The notes beneath the pieces are model-generated. The model was given only the letters and a program-made list of their open reading frames with translations. It did no database searches and was not told where the DNA came from. Positions 9,089-18,519 of a DNA stretch of 64,000 bases are shown piece by piece. Position numbers and translations under genes: made by a program. The number at the start of each line of letters is the position of its first letter. Position 1 is the first letter of the stretch. Origin of the DNA: Marinomonas ushuaiensis DSM 15871 (lineage in GTDB: Bacteria > Pseudomonadota > Gammaproteobacteria > Pseudomonadales > Marinomonadaceae); assembly GCF_000521805.1 (NCBI RefSeq), contig NZ_JAMB01000001.1, positions 1-64,000 of the forward strand. The letters run 5' to 3'.

Positions 9089-10063
9089 TTAATGTAAATA
9101 CTCTGGGCCTAATAGAATCGCAATAGATAAAGTAAGCGAGGCCTCACCATCGTAATCGTTTTCCGTTTCATGGGTGAACTGTGGTTTTATCTGACCAATC
9201 AACCAATCTTTGTAAAGCAAACGTTCATACAAAAAGTTATATAAAAAACTGTCTGGTTGAATGTCACTTTTTCCGGACTGCAAAAAACTTAACTGATAAC
9301 TCATCCTGTTTTTTTCATTAACAGCATGGCGAATGAAAAAGTTCTCTCTTACGTAGAACAACCCTTCTTTATCGAGCCAAGTAACGCCAAAGTCAGTGCT
9401 GTACTGTAGCGACGGGCTTTGTTTATAACCAAGCCCAATACCGTATCTGGCACCAACGCCATCAGAATAATAAGCAAAAACCTCCTGTTTTTGCCACCAC
9501 TCCAAAACATTTACATCATTACCTTGCGTGAAACGCAAACGTAAAAAAGGGTCCAAAGGGAAATCGATACGCACACCGGCATCAAAATCAGCACCCATAT
9601 CTGCTCGAGCAAAACGTACCGCTGCAGAGAAGCTGGAGCTTAAAGCCGAATTAATCACATTATTTTTTTGTGAAGATTCACCTAGCTCACTTTCAGGTAC
9701 TAAAGAATCACCATTCGACTCAATGACCAGTCTTAAGCGATCTTGTGTATTTGGCAATTTCAGCTGAGCATTTAAATCAAAAAAACCTGAGCTGGACTCT
9801 TCACCGAAAATTGGGCCAAAACGGATCTCAACCTGGCTTTCCGACATAATGCTACTCGGGTGCCCAGATAAAAAAGTGTCGATATTACCTGACCAGCTAC
9901 CAATAGTTTTAGAGACCGTTTCATGGGTCGCGTGCCACCAAGACTGCTCTTTATCACCCTCTTCCAGAGCCTCACTCTTCATATCTTCTGCAGAATAAGA
10001 ACATAAGGGCCATATTGACATCGCTACATAAGCAACGGCTAGACAGCCCCTCCTCCATGACAT
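9089..10063 (-). CDS. Secreted or outer-membrane protein of unknown function
   Basis: I do not recognise this 324-residue protein. It begins with a Sec signal peptide (hydrophobic stretch at about residues 8-24, likely cut after SYSA). The mature part is rich in alternating polar/aromatic strands and ends near an LTLSIAILLGP segment, which suggests beta structure and possibly an outer-membrane barrel, but there is no C-terminal Phe. It starts only 3 bases after the mtnN stop codon, so it is the last gene of the operon with mtnN and the LuxPQ-like genes. Confidence 0.75.
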   Translation of the reverse strand: MSWRRGCLAVAYVAMSIWPLCSYSAEDMKSEALEEGDKEQSWWHATHETVSKTIGSWSGNIDTFLSGHPSSIMSESQVEIRFGPIFGEESSSGFFDLNAQLKLPNTQDRLRLVIESNGDSLVPESELGESSQKNNVINSALSSSFSAAVRFARADMGADFDAGVRIDFPLDPFLRLRFTQGNDVNVLEWWQKQEVFAYYSDGVGARYGIGLGYKQSPSLQYSTDFGVTWLDKEGLFYVRENFFIRHAVNEKNRMSYQLSFLQSGKSDIQPDSFLYNFLYERLLYKDWLIGQIKPQFTHETENDYDGEASLTLSIAILLGPEYLH

Positions 10064-10066
10064 TTT

Positions 10067-10762
10067 TTATTGGCCTTTAATCATTTTCTGAATCATAAGC
10101 GAGGAGTTCTCAGCAGCGACTTTAAGGTATTCTTCAAAACTTTGAGGGGATTCTTTGCCTGCTACATCAGATAATGAACGAACGACAACAAAAGGTGTGC
10201 CGAATTTAAAACAAACCTGAGCCACAGCAGCCGCTTCCATTTCAACAGCAATCAAAGACGGAAATATCGTACGCACAGCATCAACTCGAACTGGGTCATT
10301 CATAAAGCTGTCACCCGTTCCAATCAAGCCTACTTTGGCCTGAACATTTGCCACCGCTTGCACCGCAAGTTGCGCTTGATTAACGAGGTTTTCATCTGCG
10401 GCATAAGTCGCTGGCATGCTTGGCACTTGCCCCATAACATAACCGAACGCAGTGACATCAACATCATGATGAACCACTTGATCAGAAATCACTACGTCAC
10501 CTACTTGTAAATCAGGGTCAAACCCACCAGCTGAGCCAATATTAATAACATATTCAGGTTTAAATTGAGAAAGCAGCAATGTGGTAGAAACAGCAGCATT
10601 CACTTTGCCAATTCCCGATTTCAACAATACAACGTCTTTGCCTTCGAATTGCCCTATAAAAAAATCGCAGCCTGCAACACTCTCTTCACGGACATCTTTC
10701 ATCCATGCTTTGATAACAGCCACTTCTTCATCCATGGCCCCAATCAATCCAATAACACTCAT
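10067..10762 (-). CDS. mtnN: 5'-methylthioadenosine/S-adenosylhomocysteine nucleosidase
   Basis: Cleaves adenine from methylthioadenosine and S-adenosylhomocysteine; on the latter it yields S-ribosylhomocysteine, the precursor of AI-2 in organisms with LuxS. Length 231 matches E. coli MtnN (232). Visible: catalytic acid region GAMDEEVAVI, phosphorylase-fold GSAGGFDPDLQVGDVV, substrate segment VEMEAAAVAQVC and catalytic Asp in RSLSDVAGKES. It lies 29 bases after the LuxQ-like gene and 3 bases before the secreted-protein gene, so it appears to be translated from the same operon. No luxS is in this window. Confidence 0.96.
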   Translation of the reverse strand: MSVIGLIGAMDEEVAVIKAWMKDVREESVAGCDFFIGQFEGKDVVLLKSGIGKVNAAVSTTLLLSQFKPEYVINIGSAGGFDPDLQVGDVVISDQVVHHDVDVTAFGYVMGQVPSMPATYAADENLVNQAQLAVQAVANVQAKVGLIGTGDSFMNDPVRVDAVRTIFPSLIAVEMEAAAVAQVCFKFGTPFVVVRSLSDVAGKESPQSFEEYLKVAAENSSLMIQKMIKGQ

Positions 10763-10791
10763 TCTCTACTCCTATTTATTTGTCTTAATTA

Positions 10792-13365
10792 TTAACTTTG
10801 CTGCATGACACCCTGAGTAAATAATCGTATTTGTCCACCAGAATAGGGTTTCTTCATTTCAAACAAGACAACATTATCCGGCATTTCAGGCCAGCTTTGT
10901 AGCGAAAAGAACTGTATTTCAGGAAACTTAGAATGAATGGTTTTCAAAAAAACGGATGATTGAGGCTCCAATAACACCACAACCGCATCCGCATGATAGG
11001 CCAACACCGCACGATAGTTTGATAGATCCGTTAACCATTGCGCAGACAACCCATAATGATTTAATTCGGTATACCAGATGGCTTTGGCAACACGACTCCC
11101 TCCAACCATAATCCATGAACGTCCTTTATCGGTAGATCGAATCGGATCGATTCCTTCCAATTCAAAAGCCTTTACCAATGATTGATGTAAATTATAATCG
11201 AATGGGCATCCATGTAATGTAAAAACGTGAGGGTCAACTTCTTCAAGAGGTATACTATTTAGCCACAAAATAGGGAGCGTAACACGGTTGTATTTTAGCC
11301 TCAGCGCGCCAGTCATTTCAGACTGAACATCAACACCTTTATCGCATCCAATCAATACCGCATCAAATTTTACAACCGTATTAAACTGAGTAAAAAAGCT
11401 GTCGACCGACACATATTCTTCGACTTTTAGACCTAACCGAATTAATGACGACTTAATTGCATTCGAATTGGGATAATCATTTGCCACCCACGCAACAACT
11501 CGCCCCGGAGACAATGTCACCAATTCAGCCTCTGTCTCTATTTTCTGAGTCAGAAAGTTAAGTTTCAAGGCGTTATTTCGCAATGTTTTCTGTTCACCAC
11601 CAAGATGATCCATTAGCATTTTAATCATCCAGAAAAACAATGGTCGAGACGTCATATCATGTGTCGCGATTAATTCCAGTTCATTTTGCTTAAATCGAAT
11701 CGTTAGCCTACGTTCAGCCATATCGTTCGACATCACCATCATAAACAGCACACGCATTAGGCTTCTAAAGCTCGCATCGACTTCAATGACGGCTTCACCG
11801 TCAATGAGTGAGCAATCTAATAACGCCCTATTTGCCTCAACGCCCATTAGCGACATAACACGAGCACTCTCTTCACACAGCACTTCCCCCAATGGCGTAT
11901 AAGACACTTTAGTTTCTGCCTGGCTGATATCATCGAGAGTAGATATTAATAAGGATATCCAACCTTGAAACTGCTGAGTGGTAATATGCTGAGGTAAGGA
12001 AGATAAGTAAGAAAACTCACTCAATAGCGCTTTAGTATCTACCTGCCTTTGTGCGGATGAGGCTAACGGTTGCAGCTGTTCCAGCTGCCATAACAAACTA
12101 GTTTCTTGAGTCATGTTTCGACCCACTAACAATAGTCCACGATAAGAGCTTTCATTCTTAAATGAATAAGCCTGCCATTTGTAAATACGCCCTAAATTCG
12201 CAATAGTGAGTTCGAATGTAATACCTACACCGCCTTTTAATGCCTCCTTAATTGCTCGATGGCAAGATATAGGCATAAAATCAAACACTGTCCGAGCTTT
12301 CTCTGATTCCGGAAAAAGTACCTTCGCTTCCGCATTAATTATTTCCACTTCGGTTACTTCACTGCAGAAAATAATCGCACTGTGTATGGATTCCGTTAAA
12401 AGTTTAAATCTATGATCTTTCGCTTCAATTAATGCTCTATATTGGCTGTTTTGTAACTGTATTGGCTGCAATTCACTGAAAGGCGAAAAGTACTCTTCAC
12501 TGGAACGAACGATTACCCTAAGTGGAGAAAACACCAATTGATCGATTAAATAAACCAGCAAAAAATGAAAACACAACAAAACACCACCTATTGCTACAAG
12601 CAAAGGAATTGCATTTATTAGTGTCGTGGAAAATGGTGTATTTTCTTGGATAATCTCTAACTCTAAATCCGCCTGTATTGGAAACTTTAAAGGTAAGCGA
12701 GAGACCAATGACTGCTTAGATAAATCGATACCTGTTTCATATTCTTCGAGCAAAATATTATTAGGCCCGTTACCATAAATACGCACACCGTTCACTGGTG
12801 TGCTTTCAAGTAACTCGCTTGCCAATGTCAAATTGTCATTTAATGAAATAAAGCCATATAAAAAACCAATATTATCTCGTTCTTCTGAGATCATTTTTTT
12901 CTTATACATCAATAGAATAGAATCATCTTGTGTAACAAAAAACACCCACCTATTGATCAGCCCTTTTTGCAACACGGAATCAAGATCAACCTCAGTAAAC
13001 AAACGAGCTCGAGGATCCATAGATCGCTCCCCATTGCCCCACTCAATATAAAAGAAGTCTAATCCGCCAAAAAACAATACTTCGTGATGGCTAAATAACA
13101 AATCCAATTCACGACCTTCTTCATACTGACTAAAAGATAAGCGCTGCCCAATAAAGTTAATTTCGCCTTCCGCACGAGCCAAGTAATTATTAAATGCCTG
13201 CTCGGCCACCTGATGCCTCAACGCTAAATTCTTTTCGGCAGCAGATTTATTCAAAGAATCAATAAAATACAGTGTCGTCAATCCAATAATTAAAAAAGCC
13301 ACTCCAATTAAAAGTGATACTCTCTGCCATAAACGGTGACGTAAGCTAATCGTTATTTTTGCCAT
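10792..13365 (-). CDS. LuxQ-like membrane sensor with degenerate kinase and receiver domains
   Basis: An 857-residue inner-membrane protein with the layout of LuxQ (859 in Vibrio harveyi). Membrane helices at about 14-36 and 248-275 flank a periplasmic sensor domain; a PAS-like domain follows near 318-420. The histidine-kinase part is broken: in the position of the H-box (residues 447-475, LLSEFSYLSSLPQH) the phospho-accepting His-Glu pair is absent, the N-box region (530-549) is altered, the DTGIG G-box reads ATHDMTSRP, and the ATP lid with the second G-box is missing. Two receiver-like domains (about 622-735 and 748-850) lack the phospho-Asp: FDAVLIGCDKG and ADAVVVLLEPQ. The frame is intact over 2.57 kb, so this is a kept pseudokinase rather than an obvious pseudogene. 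It overlaps the LuxP-like gene by 13 bp. Function unknown; signalling without phosphotransfer is inference. Confidence 0.82.
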   Translation of the reverse strand: MAKITISLRHRLWQRVSLLIGVAFLIIGLTTLYFIDSLNKSAAEKNLALRHQVAEQAFNNYLARAEGEINFIGQRLSFSQYEEGRELDLLFSHHEVLFFGGLDFFYIEWGNGERSMDPRARLFTEVDLDSVLQKGLINRWVFFVTQDDSILLMYKKKMISEERDNIGFLYGFISLNDNLTLASELLESTPVNGVRIYGNGPNNILLEEYETGIDLSKQSLVSRLPLKFPIQADLELEIIQENTPFSTTLINAIPLLVAIGGVLLCFHFLLVYLIDQLVFSPLRVIVRSSEEYFSPFSELQPIQLQNSQYRALIEAKDHRFKLLTESIHSAIIFCSEVTEVEIINAEAKVLFPESEKARTVFDFMPISCHRAIKEALKGGVGITFELTIANLGRIYKWQAYSFKNESSYRGLLLVGRNMTQETSLLWQLEQLQPLASSAQRQVDTKALLSEFSYLSSLPQHITTQQFQGWISLLISTLDDISQAETKVSYTPLGEVLCEESARVMSLMGVEANRALLDCSLIDGEAVIEVDASFRSLMRVLFMMVMSNDMAERRLTIRFKQNELELIATHDMTSRPLFFWMIKMLMDHLGGEQKTLRNNALKLNFLTQKIETEAELVTLSPGRVVAWVANDYPNSNAIKSSLIRLGLKVEEYVSVDSFFTQFNTVVKFDAVLIGCDKGVDVQSEMTGALRLKYNRVTLPILWLNSIPLEEVDPHVFTLHGCPFDYNLHQSLVKAFELEGIDPIRSTDKGRSWIMVGGSRVAKAIWYTELNHYGLSAQWLTDLSNYRAVLAYHADAVVVLLEPQSSVFLKTIHSKFPEIQFFSLQSWPEMPDNVVLFEMKKPYSGGQIRLFTQGVMQQS

Positions 13366-14456
13366 AAATCCACCGAGTAATGATAAGCTTGCTCTACCAT
13401 CAAAAATACACTTTCGTAACCTAACTCTGTGGATATTAAATTGGAATTAGCAACATAAAGATTTGGCATATTTTTCCCTTCAAGATCCAGTTTAATAGCC
13501 TCAGCCACAGCAATAGACAAATCATCCATCATAAACAATACGCTCACTTTTACTCGTGACTGTTCTGGCTCCGCTAACCCATCAGAAAACAGACCCCAAG
13601 CATTCGTTTGCACATTATGGGCTGCATTTTTTTCCTTTAACGCACCCACAACACCAGCAGAAATATTCTGAGAACAACTGAAAATAAAATCGGTTGGATT
13701 CTCTTTAATTAAAATGCGTGCACTATCGAATGCATCTTGCCTATTATCAGACACCTCTCGAATGCGGCTAACATGCCGACCATAACGCATCATTTCATCT
13801 AAAAATAAATCACAACGAGCATGCCCAAGATAACCAGCAGGTAACACTAAAGCCGATATACTTGAACCTGGTAGCAGTTGACGATCAAGATAACTTGCGA
13901 GCGCCTTAGTTGCCTTTTTTTGATCAAAACCGATATACATCAATGGAGGATGGTGTATCCAATGAATAAATGGCGAGGCAAAATCATACAAAATCACTTT
14001 GCTTTTATTTGAGCGTAAGAAACGTTCTAAAAATCGACGTTGCACAGCGCCCATCTTCGTCATGACAATATAATCAGGTTGATCCCTTTCCATTTTTTGA
14101 AAAGGCTTTAAATTGCGACCGTATTCAGCGTCATCAATATAAATATCTAATCGATAATCAATCGCCAGCTCTCGCATACGCCTTTTGAATGACAATAGAA
14201 GCGATTTATTTTCTAATGAGTCAACATCACCAAACAATAGCATGGCGACCCGAATCTGCTCTTTCTGAGCGATACTAATTGGTTTGGGAAGAGAATTTAC
14301 CACCGAAGTAAACTGTTCAGCTAAAGGACCTTGCTTTGGTATGGCCTGATAAAAGTCACGACTTTCCATAACATCCAACATGATGTTCGCAGATTGCCCT
14401 GAAGGCACAAAGCCCCCTAAAACCATCAACAAAATAAAAGCACGCACTCTTCGCAT
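13353..14456 (-). CDS. LuxP-like periplasmic binding protein
   Basis: A 367-residue periplasmic binding protein of the sugar-binding/LuxP class with a signal peptide (residues 1-22, cut after QSA). The whole protein can be aligned from memory with V. harveyi LuxP, including the segments DFIFSCSQNISAG, TNAWGLFSDGLAE and DDLSIAVAEAIKLDLEGK. Of the LuxP residues that contact AI-2, Arg215 and Trp289 appear kept (Arg214, Trp287 here), but Asn159, Thr266, Asp267 and Arg310 seem replaced by Asp158, Gln263, Asn264 and Phe308, and Trp82 by Asn. The ligand is therefore probably not borated AI-2. It is the first gene of the operon and should partner the LuxQ-like protein. Confidence 0.85.
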   Translation of the reverse strand: MRRVRAFILLMVLGGFVPSGQSANIMLDVMESRDFYQAIPKQGPLAEQFTSVVNSLPKPISIAQKEQIRVAMLLFGDVDSLENKSLLLSFKRRMRELAIDYRLDIYIDDAEYGRNLKPFQKMERDQPDYIVMTKMGAVQRRFLERFLRSNKSKVILYDFASPFIHWIHHPPLMYIGFDQKKATKALASYLDRQLLPGSSISALVLPAGYLGHARCDLFLDEMMRYGRHVSRIREVSDNRQDAFDSARILIKENPTDFIFSCSQNISAGVVGALKEKNAAHNVQTNAWGLFSDGLAEPEQSRVKVSVLFMMDDLSIAVAEAIKLDLEGKNMPNLYVANSNLISTELGYESVFLMVEQAYHYSVDLWQK

Positions 14457-14615
14457 TAGCTAGACCCGATTAAAATCATTAGAACCATCATTCTAACCAA
14501 ATTAACGAACTTTCGTGACTACAGAAACTAGAAAATACAGGTAAGTACAAAAATGAAAGGACAATTGGAAAATAAAACAGAGATTTTGATATGACTAAAG
14601 CAGAAATAAGACATA

Positions 14616-14646
14616 AAAAAAGCCGACATAAAGTCAGCTTTTTTTA
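14616..14646 (-). terminator. Terminator of the tRNA-Leu gene
   Basis: Read on the minus strand, a stem AAAAGCTGAC/GTCGGCTTTT with one U-G pair and a TTTA loop is followed by a T run. It begins a few bases after the CCA end of the tRNA. Confidence 0.75.
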
Positions 14647-14650
14647 AATT

Positions 14651-14735
14651 TGGTGCGGAAGGAGAGACTCGAACTCTCACGCCGTGAAGCACTGGAACCT
14701 AAATCCAGCGTGTCTACCAATTCCACCACTCCCGC
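14651..14735 (-). tRNA. tRNA-Leu(UAG)
   Basis: An 85-base tRNA with encoded CCA. The acceptor stem GCGGGAG pairs with CTTCCGC with one G-U pair; the D-loop holds TGGTAGACACG; the anticodon loop TTTAGGT between CTGGA and TCCAG gives anticodon UAG (codon CUA and relatives); a long variable arm (TGCTTCACGGCGT) and the T-loop GTTCGAGTC complete a class II tRNA-Leu. It stands alone between the LuxP-like gene and fba. Confidence 0.97.
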
Positions 14736-14749
14736 AAGGAATGGCGAGC

Positions 14750-14777
14750 ATTATAGGTAAATGAATTTTACGGTCAA
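14750..14777 (-). promoter_or_regulatory. Sigma-70 promoter of tRNA-Leu
   Basis: On the minus strand TTGACC and a perfect TATAAT are separated by 16 bases, followed by the GC-rich discriminator GCTCGCC. Such a discriminator is typical for stable-RNA promoters under stringent control. The -10 box ends 14 bases before the tRNA 5' end. Confidence 0.88.
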
Positions 14778-14877
14778 TAGTTTTTTTGAAAAATCTTCAA
14801 AAAAACTTAAAAACACTGTCATTTACCCACTTTCTCACCTAATCCATAAAACGCTTCAACAAATTCAACGATACTTT

Positions 14878-15945
14878 TTAAAAAGTACGCCCATTGTTGT
14901 ACTCACCACGCTCATAACGCACAGCCATTTCTTCCAGATCCATAGTATGAATGCGAGAAGCCTGACCCGCAGATCCAAACGCTTCATAACGATCAATACA
15001 AACCGCTTTCATCGCCTTAATACTCTCGGTTAAGTACTTACGTGGATCAAAGTTACCTTTGTGCTCAGCCAAGCTACGACGAATCGCACCTGTTGCAGCC
15101 AAACGTAAATCTGTATCAATGTTTACCTTACGCACACCATAACGAATTGCCTTCACAATTTCGTCAACAGGCACACCGTAGGTTTCTGGAATTTCACCAC
15201 CAAACTCATTAATAATTTCTAACCAGTCTTGCGGCACAGAAGAAGAGCCATGCAATACAATATGTGTGTTAGGTAGTAATTCAACAATTTTGGCAATACG
15301 TTCGATATCAAGAATGTCGCCAGTAGGTGGTCGAGTAAACTTATATGCGCCATGACTTGTACCTATGGCAACCGCCAACGCATCAATACCTGTCGCATTA
15401 ACAAAATCTACCGCCTCTTTAGGATCGGTCAGCATTTGATCCATCGTCAAAACACCTTCAGCGCCCACACCATCTTCTTCACCAGCTTCGCCAGTTTCTA
15501 GCGAGCCTAAAACGCCCAACTCACCTTCTACAGATACGCCACAAGCGTGTGCGAACTCAACCGTACGGCGAGTCACATCAACATTGTAATCATAGCTTGC
15601 TGGTGTCTTACCATCGGCTTGCAAAGAACCATCCATCATCACAGATGAAAAGCCCAATTGAATAGAACGCTGACAAATCGCAGGTGATGTGCCGTGATCC
15701 TGATGCATTACAACAGGGATATGAGGGTAATCCTCAATAGCGGCTGCAATCAAATGACGTAGAAAATGGGAGCCTGCATACTGACGCGCTCCCGCTGATG
15801 CTTGCATGATTACAGGTGAATTTACTTCGTGAGCGGCCTCCATGATGGCCTTAACCTGTTCCATGTTATTAACATTGAAGGCTGGTAAACCATAACTGTG
15901 CTCGGCAGCATGATCTAGCAGTTGACGCATACTAATTAAAGGCAT
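14878..15945 (-). CDS. fba: Class II fructose-bisphosphate aldolase
   Basis: Zinc-dependent aldolase that interconverts fructose-1,6-bisphosphate with glyceraldehyde-3-phosphate and dihydroxyacetone phosphate. The 355 residues and sequence fit the class II 'Calvin-cycle' subtype common in proteobacteria. Zinc and substrate segments visible: [37 protein letters not shown] and VLHGSSSVP. It is the last gene of the minus-strand tkt-epd-pgk-fba cluster, separated from pgk by 281 bases full of inverted repeats. Confidence 0.96.
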   Translation of the reverse strand: MPLISMRQLLDHAAEHSYGLPAFNVNNMEQVKAIMEAAHEVNSPVIMQASAGARQYAGSHFLRHLIAAAIEDYPHIPVVMHQDHGTSPAICQRSIQLGFSSVMMDGSLQADGKTPASYDYNVDVTRRTVEFAHACGVSVEGELGVLGSLETGEAGEEDGVGAEGVLTMDQMLTDPKEAVDFVNATGIDALAVAIGTSHGAYKFTRPPTGDILDIERIAKIVELLPNTHIVLHGSSSVPQDWLEIINEFGGEIPETYGVPVDEIVKAIRYGVRKVNIDTDLRLAATGAIRRSLAEHKGNFDPRKYLTESIKAMKAVCIDRYEAFGSAGQASRIHTMDLEEMAVRYERGEYNNGRTF

Positions 15946-16226
15946 ACAAGGTTTCCTCTGACAATTGGTCTTATATTGTATTTATAACGGATAAAGTTAG
16001 GGTGTTTAGCTAACGCTCCGATTATTTATTCACGACATCGCTTCACAGCACATCATGAGGCTTACGCCTTATTGTTATTGTCATATTCGATCTTAACGCC
16101 GAATAGGTCACTCTCTAGTGTGATGATCACCGAGCATCGCTTAATATCTTTTTAAAATTAAGCGATGCCAGCGAAGTAGGCTTTACGCCTTTATAATTTT
16201 AAATGATCTTTTGTCATTCTTTGATA
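15946..16226. repeat. Inverted-repeat-rich spacer between pgk and fba
   Basis: No gene is seen here. The region holds a perfect 12-bp inverted repeat (16134-16145 with 16157-16168, 11-base spacer) and, on each side, a short hairpin of the form AGGCTTACGCCT (about 16051-16062) or AGGCTTTACGCCT (about 16178-16190). The arrangement resembles REP-type intergenic palindromes or an mRNA-processing site, but I cannot match it to a named element. Confidence 0.6.
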
Positions 16227-17390
16227 CTAATTTTGCGCGCGTGACTCTAACATCGCAACAGCTGGAAGCACTTTTCCTTCAACAAACTCTAAAAAAGCAC
16301 CGCCGCCAGTCGAAATATAAGAGATTTTGTCTGCTAAACCGTACTTATCAATTGCAGCCAAGGTATCACCACCACCAGCAACAGAGAACGCATCACTATC
16401 AGCAATAGCTTGAGCGACGACCTCTGTTCCTTTAGAAAAATTATCAAATTCAAAAACGCCACATGGACCATTCCATAAAATGGTTTTCGCATTCTTTAAA
16501 ATATCAGCAAGCGCTTGAGCAGAATCTGGACCTAAATCCATGATCTCTTCATGGTCTGCTACCTGATCAACAGGTTTAATCGTTGCAACGGCTGTATCCG
16601 AAAATTCCGTTCCCACGCGCACATCAGTAACTTCTGGAATATCTAAATCCGCCATCAGTTTTTGTGCTTGTGGAATTAAATCTTTCTCATACAAAGACTT
16701 GCCTACATTGTAACCACGAGCCGCAACAAAGGTATTTGAAATGCCGCCACCAACAATCAGTTGATCACACAGCTTAGACAAAGACTCTAGAACCGTTAGT
16801 TTTGTCGATACTTTTGAACCACCAACAACAGCGACCAAAGGACGAGCCGGATTATCAAGCGCTTTACCTAATGCCTCTAGCTCTGCTGATAACAACGGGC
16901 CAGCACAAGCAACAGGTGCGAATTTTGCTACACCATGAGTCGAAGCGTGTGCACGGTGTGCGGTACCAAAGGCATCCATCACATACACATCACACAAAGC
17001 GGCCATTTTTTGAGACAAGGCTTCGTCGTCTTTCTTTTCGCCGATGTTGAAACGCACATTCTCAACCAAAACAAGCTGACCCGCTTCAACATCAACACCG
17101 TCTAACCAGTCTTTTACCAAAGGAACATCTTGACCCAACAAACTAGACAGATGTGTTGCCACTGGCTGAAGTGAATATTCTTCCTCGTATTGACCTTCTG
17201 TTGGACGGCCAAGATGAGACATTACCATCACTTTTGCACCAGCCGCTAAAGCCAGTTTGATGGTTGGTAATGCTGCGCGAATACGTACATCACTTGTGAT
17301 CTTACCGTCTTTCAATGGCACATTTAAATCTTCACGAATTAATACGCGCTTATTTGCCAAATCCACATCTTTCATCTTAATTACAGTCAT
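16227..17390 (-). CDS. pgk: Phosphoglycerate kinase
   Basis: Transfers phosphate from 1,3-bisphosphoglycerate to ADP in glycolysis. Visible: [17 protein letters not shown] and SHLGRPTEG at the substrate site, the hinge and ATP segments NGPCGVFEF, and the C-terminal [15 protein letters not shown] loop ([24 protein letters not shown]). The frame is open to an ATG at 17408, but the inner ATG ([11 protein letters not shown]) has GAGG at the right distance and gives 387 residues, the same as E. coli Pgk. The gene follows epd by about 45 bases. Confidence 0.96.
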   Translation of the reverse strand: MTVIKMKDVDLANKRVLIREDLNVPLKDGKITSDVRIRAALPTIKLALAAGAKVMVMSHLGRPTEGQYEEEYSLQPVATHLSSLLGQDVPLVKDWLDGVDVEAGQLVLVENVRFNIGEKKDDEALSQKMAALCDVYVMDAFGTAHRAHASTHGVAKFAPVACAGPLLSAELEALGKALDNPARPLVAVVGGSKVSTKLTVLESLSKLCDQLIVGGGISNTFVAARGYNVGKSLYEKDLIPQAQKLMADLDIPEVTDVRVGTEFSDTAVATIKPVDQVADHEEIMDLGPDSAQALADILKNAKTILWNGPCGVFEFDNFSKGTEVVAQAIADSDAFSVAGGGDTLAAIDKYGLADKISYISTGGGAFLEFVEGKVLPAVAMLESRAQN

Positions 17391-17435
17391 GTACGATGTC
17401 CTCGTCATTTAATTTTTTATATTGTAATACAAATA

Positions 17436-18455
17436 CTAGCATTTAATCACATTGGCCCAATACTTAGCCACGTCCAACATGCGATTAGCGTAACCCCATT
17501 CATTATCAAACCAGCAAAGTAGTTTAACCATGCGCTTATCTATCACTTGCGTTTGCGTACTATCAATAATGACAGAGCGCGGGTCATGATTGAAATCAAC
17601 CGAAGCATGTGCTTCTTTGGTAAACCCCATTAAACCAAGATATTTTGTGTTAGCAGCAAGCTCTAGCTGTGCGTTTATTTGCTCTACTGTCACGTCTTGC
17701 TCTGTACGCAAAACCAAATCGATAACAGAGACATTTAAAGTAGGAACTCGAACTGCATTACAACCCATTTTCCCGTCAAGCTCAGGCATCATACGCGTGA
17801 TACCTCTTGCCAAACCAGTATCCACAGGAATGATTGAACTCAACGCAGCGCGAGTTAAACGCAAATCTTTTGTGTGATAACCATCAATAACAGGCTGATC
17901 ATTCATCGCAGAATGGATGGTTTGAGTGGCGCCATGTGCCACGCCAGCAAATTGCTTAATAATATCCAAAACTGGAATCAGGCAATTTGTCGTGCAAGAG
18001 GCAGCAGAAACAATATCATGGCTCAACTGTATTTCTTCGTGATTAAAACCATATACAATCGTCGCATCAACATCCGATGCAGCAGGTTGAGAAAGTAAAA
18101 TCCTAGGCACACCCGCATTCAAATAGGCCTGAGCACCCTCTCGATCAGAAAAGCTTCCAGAACACTCAAATACCATATCTATATCAAGAGATGACCACTC
18201 TAGCCCTTCAGGTTTAGCACAAGAAAAACAAGTAACCACATCATCGCCAATCAGAAGAGTATTACCTTTTGTCAATACAGGCTTAGGAAAGCGACCATGC
18301 GTTGTGTCATAGCGCGTTAGATAACTGATTGTCTCAATATCAGACAACTCATTGATTGCCACCACTTGAATGTGGTCGCGGTAGCCGTTTTCATAAAGTG
18401 CTCTTAATACCGAACGCCCTATTCGACCATAACCATTAATAGCGACTCGCAACAT
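17436..18455 (-). CDS. epd: Erythrose-4-phosphate dehydrogenase
   Basis: GAPDH-family enzyme of 339 residues, the same length as E. coli Epd, which oxidises erythrose-4-phosphate to 4-phosphoerythronate for pyridoxal phosphate synthesis. Visible: NAD-binding INGYGRIGRS and the catalytic Cys in ASCTTNCLIP. The choice of Epd over GapA rests on length, the N-terminal style (MLRVAINGYGRIGRSVLRAL) and the epd-pgk-fba order shared with other gammaproteobacteria; a glycolytic GAPDH role cannot be excluded. Confidence 0.87.
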   Translation of the reverse strand: MLRVAINGYGRIGRSVLRALYENGYRDHIQVVAINELSDIETISYLTRYDTTHGRFPKPVLTKGNTLLIGDDVVTCFSCAKPEGLEWSSLDIDMVFECSGSFSDREGAQAYLNAGVPRILLSQPAASDVDATIVYGFNHEEIQLSHDIVSAASCTTNCLIPVLDIIKQFAGVAHGATQTIHSAMNDQPVIDGYHTKDLRLTRAALSSIIPVDTGLARGITRMMPELDGKMGCNAVRVPTLNVSVIDLVLRTEQDVTVEQINAQLELAANTKYLGLMGFTKEAHASVDFNHDPRSVIIDSTQTQVIDKRMVKLLCWFDNEWGYANRMLDVAKYWANVIKC

Positions 18456-18519
18456 AGACCTACTACTTCATCGCAACGAAAACCGACAACATCGCTTTTC
18501 ATTTCACTTTTCAAAAAGG

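Noticed and set aside
10067..10762. Evidence for a complete AI-2 synthesis pathway
   Set aside because: mtnN is a general housekeeping gene and no luxS is present in the window, so AI-2 production cannot be claimed.
14761..15033. A 90-codon open frame upstream of and over the end of fba
   Set aside because: It overlaps the tRNA promoter and the fba 3' end on the other strand and has no protein-like features.
17436..18455. Glycolytic gapA instead of epd
   Set aside because: Not fully excluded, but the length of 339 and the epd-pgk-fba order favour epd.
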